Of a stretch of 64,000 nucleotides of DNA, positions 12,807-22,000 are shown one piece after another. Made by a program: the position numbers and the translations under genes. The stretch is from Liolophura sinensis. Taxonomy: Eukaryota > Mollusca > Polyplacophora > Chitonida > Chitonidae. The notes under the pieces are model-generated. The model had not been told where the DNA came from, did not search any database, and worked only from the letters and a program-made list of their open reading frames with translations. The stretch spans positions 49,277,385-49,341,384 of the forward strand of contig NC_088295.1 of NCBI RefSeq assembly GCF_032854445.1. The letters are read 5' to 3'. Numbering within the stretch: position 1 is the stretch's first letter; each line of letters starts with the position of its first letter.

Positions 12807-13090
12807 TGGTTTGGTTTTTTTTGTGGCACACTCAGACCCTCATACCTGATGTCTTTCTACTCCTTAGTGCGTCGTTTACGATTCGTGGATCTTGTCTTTG
12901 TGTGGTTGCCCTGGGCCTTCCACTTCTTGACAGGTCCTGAACATCTCCTGATGCGAGAAATTTCGCTCGCAATTTTCGAATGGCGTTTGGTGTCACCCCC
13001 ATTAGACGTGCAGTCTGTTTTACAGCGGTGTTAGCCTCCAAAAGGCCAATTGCAATCGCCCTGTCCGTATTGCATAATCCAGACATGGTA
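11940..13090 (-). mobile_element. Tc1-type DNA transposon, decayed
   Basis: Three minus-strand frames give successive parts of a Tc1/mariner transposase. 12832-13086 is an N-terminal helix-turn-helix region (TARLMGVTPNAIRKLRAKF). 12339-12656 is the central region. 11942-12247 is the C-terminal catalytic part with MDDNARSHRAG and the hallmark CSPDLNPVEHLW, followed by residues typical of the family end. The fragments are in different frames, and a run of T then G (about 12785-12807) separates the first two, so the transposase cannot be made. Flanking inverted repeats were not identified. Confidence 0.85.
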
Positions 13091-13320
13091 TACCACAGTC
13101 ACAGAACGTGCAACAATGAATGTTTATGACTTATGGACAGTAAATTTAGTTGCTCTTTGTTTTGTTTTGCTTTGCAGAGACTTCTGTCATTCAACCCATT
13201 TTGGAGAGATGTTTAGCCATTGTCTCTTCTGCACACCATGCACACCATGCCTTTTCTACAGCGTTAATGACGTGAGTATTTTTAGTCAATAGAGATCTTC
13301 AGTTAATAATAGTACAAAGG

Positions 13321-13370
13321 TGTAACTTCGAATCAGAACTAGTTTCTCTATTCTAGTTTGAAGTTACACG
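13321..13370. repeat. Hairpin
   Basis: GTGTAACTTC at the left is perfectly inverted as GAAGTTACAC at the right, with an inner AACTAG/CTAGTT pair. It could be a relic transposon end or a small foldback. Confidence 0.5.
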
Positions 13371-13415
13371 TTGAACTTATAACGTCACTTATAACAAAGG
13401 CCTCTATTGTCAACA

Positions 13416-13674
13416 GAGGGGCCTCCGTGGCTCAGTCGGTTAGCGCGCTAGCGCGGCGTAATGACCCAGAAGCCTATCACCAATGCAGTCGCTGTGAGTT
13501 CAATTCCATCTCATGCTGGCTTCCTCTCCGGCCGCAAGTGGGAAGGTCTTCCAGAAACCTGCGGATGGTCGTGGGTTCCTGCCCGGTTTTCTCCCACCAT
13601 AATGCTGGCCGCCGTCGTATAAGTGAAATATTCTTGAGTACGGCGTAAAACACCAATCAAATAAATAAATAAAT
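13416..13674 (+). mobile_element. SINE family A, full length with 12-bp target duplication
   Basis: The tRNA-like head (CCTCCGTGGCTCAGTCGG), conserved body and (AAAT)n tail are complete. The 12-bp sequence CTATTGTCAACA occurs at 13404-13415 and again at 13675-13686, a perfect target-site duplication, so insertion is recent. Confidence 0.95.
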
Positions 13675-13689
13675 CTATTGTCAACAACT

Positions 13690-14915
13690 TCACGTCTGCG
13701 CTCATTGGAGAAATTGCGCCATCCCGAAGAATATAGCTCTCAATGTAGCCCAGTAAATAATTACTCAATGGCTTATATTAAACGACAAAAGCTGCAATAT
13801 CGCTTCATGTACATATATATCGACACATGAACTTAAGAACGCAGTAATAAGATCTAAACTATTAATTTGCATTACAATGTTTTGGTTGTATTTTCATCGT
13901 CTTTAAAAATAACAAATGTATTTTATACATGTGAAATCGAATACAGAAAAAATACTGTATTAATACATAAGCCATAAATTGATTGTGGAGTTACATGCGT
14001 CAGAAACAGTCGGCAGTAAAGTGGGAAATGCAAAAGGGTAAATTAGCCATTGTGATGAAAGCCTTATTGACACAACATGGAGGAAAATGTTCGACGAGAC
14101 GTTACCAGCATGGAAATACCACGGTTCAATACCTCTTTTAGAAGTTAGAGATTCCGTATCATATATCAACGAGGAATATAATCAGAAAATACTTTCTGGA
14201 GAGAACACAAAGTTGAACTGGATTAAATATTCACAGAAGAAACATGAATTCTTTAAACAAACGTTTCAAAAAAATCTGTAAGTAGATTGCAAATAATGCG
14301 GTAGGAATCTTACACTGACGGAATATAACGTAACTGTGGTGTCCATGCATTAGGGACGAAATGACACTGATCCTGGTAATTCCCTGATGACCTTCAAATA
14401 TGACGAAATCAGATTTTAAAGTCAAGTTTGGTTAACAGATAACTTATACTGAACAATGTAGAAGATAAGATCCATTGGAGATTTAGAACAAAAAGAACTA
14501 TTTAATGCTGAAGCCCGATGAGTAAATGGAAATAAACACGAATCCCATTTATTAAGCGCTTGTTATGACGTCACTCTATTCAGAAAACCGTACTTTCTTC
14601 GTCAGAAAAGTACTTCATCCGTATATTCCTATATTCGTCTGGCAGATTAGATAATACGTGTAATACATTCTTTGTGTAAGACGAATCAATCAGTGTCCCA
14701 TATTTAACCTGGAAAGGGAGACCACTGTGTTCACCCAACTAGCAACACCGATGTCGTCATTGGATGCTCGGGCCATAGCTAAACAATCATAGCATACTGA
14801 ACAAATATCTTACGAGAATCCAACATTGTGGCTTCGCTCTTATATAGGCCTAGCTGTCAAGGGACAGTTTTTTACACAAACTTCCAACAAGTGAGCATCA
14901 AGTTTGGCTCTCCAT
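13690..14915. other. No gene recognised; 3' flank of the lectin/SMB receptor gene
   Basis: AT-rich with short uninformative frames. A minus-strand AATAAA lies at 14548-14553, about 370 nt past the receptor stop codon, and is a candidate poly(A) signal. Confidence 0.4.
14548..14553 (-). terminator. Candidate poly(A) signal of the lectin/SMB receptor gene
   Basis: AATAAA on the minus strand, about 370 nt downstream of the stop. Chosen by position only. Confidence 0.25.
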
Positions 14916-14919
14916 GCTG

Positions 14920-15469
14920 TCACCTGTTGGGGATAACTTGAGCATACTCATAACCTGACCCGGTGTCATCAAAATAAGGGGCTAGGGTCACTCTATCTGT
15001 CTGTACGTCCATGTGTCCGTCCGGATGCAGGTCACGGTTCAGTGTGTCATATTCAGCGTCATCCGGTGGCTTGTTAACGTCAACATTATTTCCAGGCAGC
15101 AGTCTGTTTAACCTGTCGTATTCCGTCTCGGCTGTTGGCTTCGGCTCCTCCTCCTTCGCGGCCTCTGTCAAACCGGAGTCTTGAAGGGTGTTGTAGTGAG
15201 CATCTGGAGATGTCGTAAAAGTCGATGACCGTTCAGGAATATGGTCGTACGTTTGCAAACATGACACCTCCGGCAGAACCGGAACTTGCTTTCGAGGTTT
15301 GTGTACAGAAGCGTACTGTACGCTCAGGACGTCATTAGTGACGTCACTCTCGTCAGATTGGAACATAATGTCAGCATACGTCACCGCTCGTGACCCGCCT
15401 TGCGTCTGGACAGCGTTGACTTCTTCTGATACAGGGATTCCTTGGGCAGCCTGTTGCTTCCGGTATCTT
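14920..15469 (-). CDS. Lectin/SMB receptor exon 6: cytoplasmic tail
   Basis: Acceptor TATTCTCTTAG; the split codon gives Arg. The open frame runs to TGA 14920-14922. It contains all seven YxxPhi motifs and an acidic stretch EEEP. Confidence 0.88.
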
Positions 15470-18400
15470 CTAAGAGAATAAAAAAGAACAAAAAGGAAAA
15501 GAATCACAAAGGTAAACAATCTAGCACACTTACTGACACAAAATGAAGTTGATCATAAAACTTTCACTTTCAATTTTTTTTTAAAATAACGTTGTCTAAT
15601 TGCGCTGATAGGTTGTCTGATTACAACGCTGCGATGCCTGATCATGCTGCTAGGTTGTCTGAATACATTGATATGGTGTCTGATTATAATGCTACATTGT
15701 CTGATTCCACTGCTCAGTCTCATTACACTACTACTTTGTCTGATTATCCTGCTAGGATGTCTTATTACACGGCCAGTTGTCTGATTACACCATCACATCG
15801 TTTGTTCATACAGTTACGTTGTCTGATGATAATGCTACCTTAATTACAGTCGCACTATAATGCCACATTGTCTGATTACTCAGTCAAATAGTTTGATTAC
15901 ACCGTCACACAGACAATGTGACTGTTTAATCAAATGTGATGATTACACATTCACACAGACAATGTGACTGTTTAATCAAATGTAATGGTTACACTGTCAC
16001 ATTGTCTGATTACACTGTCACTCTGTCACATTGTCTGATTACAGTGTCAAATTGTCTGATTATACTGTGACATTGTCTGATTACACTGTCACACTGTCTG
16101 ATTCTACTGACAATTTGTCTGATTATACTGACTCTTTGTCTGATTATACTGACACTTTGTCTGATTATATTGACACTTTGATTATACTGACACGTTGTCT
16201 GATTATACTGTCACATGGTCACACTGTCTGATTGCACTGTCACACTGTTACATTGCCTGATTATACTGACACTTTGATTATACTGACACATTGTCTGATT
16301 ATACTGTCACATTGCCTGATTATACTGACACTTTGTCTGATTATACTGACACATTGTATGATTATATTGTCACATTGCCTGATTATACTGACACTTTGTC
16401 TGATTATACTGACACATTGTCTGATTATATTGTCACATTGCCTGATTATACTGACACTTTGTCTGATTATACTGACACATTGTCTGATTACACTGTCGCA
16501 TTGCCTGATTATACTGACACTTTGTCTGATTATACTGACACTTTGTGTGATTATACTGACATTTTGTGTGATTTGTTTACAAAGCCATTTGCAGCGTAAT
16601 CAATGTGACAATATAATCAGACAATGTTTCAGTATAATCAGACAATGTGACAGTGTAATCAGACAATGTTTCAGTATAATCATACAATGTGACCTTTGTG
16701 TGATTATACTGACACTTTTTCTGATTATATTGTCACTTTGTCTGATTATACAGTCACATTGTCTGATTATACTGACACTTTGTCTGATTACACTGTCACA
16801 CTGTCTGATTACACTGAAACATTGTCTGATTATACTGACACTTTGTCTGATTACACTGTCACACTGTCTGATTACACTGAAACAATGTCTGATTATACTG
16901 ACACATTGTCTGATTATACTGACACATTGTCTGATTATACTGACACTTTGTGTGATTATACTGACACTTTGTCTGATTATACTGACACTCTGACTGATTA
17001 TACTGTCACTTTGTCTGATTACACTGTCACATTGTCTGATTATATTGAAACATTGTCTGATTATACTGACACTTTCTCTGATTACACTGACACAGTCTGA
17101 TTATACTGTCACATTGTCTGATTACACTGTCACATTGTATGATTATACTAAAACATTGTCTGATTACACTGTCACATTGTCTGATTATACTGAAACATTG
17201 TCTGATTATATTGTCACATTGATTACGCTGCAAATGGCTTTGTAAACAAATCACACAAAGTGTCAGTATAATCACACAAAGTGTCAGTATAATCAGGCAA
17301 TGTGACAGTATAATCAGACAATGTGTCAGTATAATCAGACAAAGTGTCAGTATAATCAGGCAATGTAACAGTGTGACAGTGCAATCAGACAGTGTGACCA
17401 TGTGACAGTATAATCAGACAACGTGTCAGTATAATCAGACAAAGTGTCAGTATAGTCAGACAGGCCTGATATATGTGTACTAGTATATCAGGCAGTTAGA
17501 CTTACCTTCGCTTGACAAAAAGGCAAAGGAGGACGACAACGACAACAAGGATGAAGACACCAGCAATAACAGGGCCGATAATAATAGCATCTGCAATAAG
17601 AAGAATCACTCTCTTTGTCTTATGGAAATTTAAATACTCCACATGTCTCCATTAAATGTATATCCAATGGCGAAAATGACAAAATGTTAAACGAACACAG
17701 AAGCTCTGAAAACCTTGAAAATTTTGAATAGCTGGTCCCTCCATACATCTTAAACTGCTCATTGTGACACCTCGTTAATCCACAGGCTTACAACGGCTAT
17801 GAAAATAGTACTTGATAACGTATGTCAAAAGCTTAAGGCTAATATAACAATACTCAGATCTATATTGAAATGCCTATAACTAGATCAGGAGAACCTGGTT
17901 TCCGTCCACCATAATGCTGGCCGCCGTTGTATAAGTAAAATAGTCTTAGGTACGGCGTAAAACACCAATCAAATAAATAAATAAGATAAGGAGAAATGCA
18001 TATAGGCTACTCTCAGACTGCCATTTGATGGTTCAATGGTGTTCATGCTTCCTTATTTTAAAATGAATCCATGAGTCGCAAAAAGCATTCGTATATCAGC
18101 CGTCAACAGAAATTAATGTTCCAGATCAATAACCGCAAGGTCAATTACCAAAACGACGTATATACACGAACCACCGCAGAACTAAGAAAGTATGTGAAGA
18201 ACGAAACTAGGACGGAATCAAGCAAATAAAAGCTTAGCAGTCAGCAGTTTACAAGGACGTTTGAAAGATGCTAGGTTTGTTCCAGACGAATCAGTATTAC
18301 ATCGTGTACCATACTGGTACATAAGTTGTCGATAATAAAATAGTTGCGCTTTGATGGCAAGTCATCATATACCCAACGTGGGGCGATCTAGTTCAACTCG

Positions 18401-19009
18401 ATGAAAATACAGCCCGTCATGTGGGCTACTGTGGTTCTTTTTGTACCCTTACGGCTTTACACCTAAGCTCGTAGGAATACAGCTACAACTAGAAGTTCGC
18501 GTGTATTTTGGGCTAATATATTAGTTCCACCGCTTAGGTTTAGGCCATACAGGGCCGGAAGCGAGATAATGAAGCCAGTCGGCGAGTCTGCTATGCAGCC
18601 GCGGAGCGAGTTTGCGAGGCAGCCGCGGAACGAGTTAGCCAAGCGAGTTAGCCAGACAAGCGAGACAGCAATATAACTTAGCATAGCAAGGTAGTAAGCG
18701 AGACAGTGAGATGGTTCACCTAGCTACTTGGCTGTCTAGATGCCTCGTTTGGCTGCCTGTCTTACACAAGGCGAGGTTGCAAGCTATGGAAAGGTCATCT
18801 GACGGTGACGGGAGTCTTACGAAAAATCGAGGTGCAAAACAACTTACTAGTACTCTCAGTCTCAGGGGACGCAACTCTATTGTCTCCGGATATTAGGTCG
18901 TCTCCAGCGCACTCCGATGGACAGTCTACAAAGCAGCAACCAGCAAAAGTCAGACACACAGGCAGGCTGCTTCACAGACTGGTTGACTGAATGGCGGTGT
19001 GTGTGTGTT

Positions 19010-19043
<34 letters not shown>

Positions 19044-22000
19044 GAGGATCCAAAATCTTCTCTTTCAGGTTATTCAGAAGAAAAGAAAAAATAACTGACA
19101 TCTTAAAATCTTCCAGAAGACACAAATAACTCGACGGTATTCCAGCCCTGTTCTTTTCTTGAAGGACGTGTACTGAAGGGTGTTTCACCCCAAGTCGGGT
19201 TACCCACTGTTGCGACCTAAACAGAGATTGCCTATGAAGTTTTCACATCTAAGTAAAAAATGATTCACAGATTCATCCACTTGGCAATGGTCACACAGTC
19301 GTGTATGGTGTAAAGTTATTTTACACTCGCATAATATCGTGGCAACATATTTAAGAAAAAAATCTCAAAATGGTGGGGGGGGGGGGAGGGGGCATGATTG
19401 TTTCCTGTGAGGTATAAAAACACCGAAAATATTTTACGACCGTTAAATTCGCAAGACCAATCGTTAGCACGCTATTTACTCAGGAGCCTCCCACCAATGC
19501 GGTCGCTGTAAGTTCAAGTCCATTTCATGCTGGATTCCTCTCCAGCCGTACATGGGAAGGTATGTCAGCAACGTGCGGATGGTATCGGGCATTCCCAGGG
19601 CTCTGCCCGGTTTCCACCCACCATAATGCTGGTCGCCGTCGTATAAGTGAAATATTCTTGAGAATTGCGTAAAACACCTATCACGTAAATCGTAAGACCA
19701 ACACTCACACTTTTCATTTTACATGCAACTATTTCCTATAATACACCTACGTAGTTTGTACTACCTTGATTAGAATTTAGTGGTATTGGACATTTCGCAA
19801 AATACGCCCAACCTTGTACGTCACCGGTCAACAGCCGACAAATAGCGTTCTATTCATGACCCTGAAACATCCGTACATCGTTCTATCAGGGCGGTGGCAT
19901 GGTATTGCTTGCTGTTACCTTGACAAAGCTCCTTATAATCCGGACAACAGTTGTCATACAACGTGCAATTCTGGTCACAGTGACATGGACGCCCACTACC
20001 GGGCTGAAACTTTTCAAAACAACGACCCCAGCAAGTCGCTGAAATGAAAGGAAAAATAGCAATACAACACATGTACTCGTTACATATCGCACTGAGTACA
20101 TAAGTACATATACAGTACAACATCGCACGTTTACCTACTGAGCTTACGCTTTTGTGAAGTCAATATTGTAGTATATCACATCTTATAAACACTTATTCTC
20201 ACTTAAACATCAACATCCAGTGCCATTATGTACAAAAAACGAAATAAAGCAGCAAATATCAAATACTGCGAAAATACTCTCCACTATTTGTAGCCGTCGT
20301 AAAATTATTTAAACACACAAGTTGCCTTCGGGTCCTCGACACACTGGTAGCCATAGTCCGGACAACAGTCTTTGCGTCCAACACAGTCTGAGACGCACTC
20401 GCAACTCAGACCATGGACATGTTCCCCACAATTACCCTCGCAGCTGCCCACCGATTCTACAGTCAAAGGTTTAATGAAAAACAAAGTGTGGTTAATAACA
20501 CATAAGGGATCACCGGACCAAACCGATAATCTCTTTTATACAAAAGACAGCATGGAGGCTAATAACAGAGTTGCCACGACATTGTGACAGTTGACAGTCA
20601 CACATAAACAGTGAAATTCAGCTCAGTTAAGAATTGTTTTCATGTAAATGCTTAAGTAGTAGCGATTTACACAGCTCCGTAGGACCATGGTGTAAGCAAA
20701 ATTTGGTTTTAACAAATATACAGCTTCTTAGACGTCACTGGTCTAGAATTGCTCAACATGTTATGTTGCCATCAAATTTAATACACAATAACATGAAAAA
20801 AAGAATATATAATGTATGTATGTATAGGAACTTAGATGACGAATACCTGTATGGTTCCAGCAGACATAGTGTACAGTGATGTCTCCTACCGCTACCAAAG
20901 GCAGTTCACAGTGCCCTGCAGTATGCTTCATGAGATCACATCCGTGCTGTAGGCTAGCTATAACGCTGCTATTTCCTTTCATAAAACATAGGTCCTCCTC
21001 ATTCTTCTTTTGCTGGCGGCATTTCGAGCTGCTATCCGCGCAGGTGACGTTGTTGTAGTATTGCCTGACCTCAGTCAGAACGATGACGTCATTAGATTTG
21101 CATTTCAGTCGAAGTTGGCCGGAATCACATATAACCGCTTTCTTCTCTTCAAAACCAAAGATAGTGTCTTCAATGAGAAAGAAAAAACACAGTATATCAA
21201 AGTATTTCCGGATCAGCACCAAATGAAACATCTGGATTGGTGATTGATAAAAGACAAGAAGTTGTGGATATATAGGCCTACATATATGTTCTATTTTGTG
21301 AATAAATATAAATTCAGTAATTTTTATTTCAATACTGAATACACAAAAAGAAAAACATTCCATGATTTTTTATTCAGTAGTGATTGGTTGCATGCTTCAG
21401 TCGCGGTATTTGCCAACAGGATCTGTGGTAACAACAAAGTGGAAGATTTCTGATTTTTCTCTCAGTTGAGAACTACTTTAATTGGCTAGTGATCTTATGC
21501 TAAGAATTACAGAATGCTCTTGGAGGTTTTAATGTTCTCCAAATACTCATGTGTTTCGATGTCATTTCCGTAAAGTTAGCCCACTCACATGGAGACAATC
21601 AAAGATGCGAGTTCTTGAGCGTCGGAAATGCATGCCTAGATAGACTGATACATATATGTATATACTCCTTACAGCGCATGTGCCGCTCCCTATGCTCATT
21701 TTACATCACTGTCCCCACTAGACAAGCTTGACCTTTGGAGTGATTATAAAGCGAACGTAGAGAGCAGCGCATGCGCTCTACCGTGTATGAGACTGATGAT
21801 ATGAACTCGCATATCGTGGTGATATGAACTCAGATGGTCACATACATTAATGCAATGTATATAGGCTTAACTGTAAATTTCAGGTTGAATTTAAGATATA
21901 GAGGATATTGCACAGTGAAGGTTGAATACCATAAATATTGTTCGAGTGAGAGGTGGAAATGATAACCCATGAGACGCGAATATTCTATTTATTATTTATA

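Noticed and set aside
13960-14425. Frames of 64-69 codons near 14.1 kb
   Set aside because: Short, AT-rich, no motif, lying in the 3' flank of the receptor gene.
15592-17401. Frames repeating SDYTDTL or CLIILTH
   Set aside because: Translation of the 21-bp minisatellite in several frames; no start context, no domain, intronic.
19814-20047. Plus-strand 77-codon frame
   Set aside because: Antisense of the second somatomedin B exon, which has eight diagnostic cysteines.
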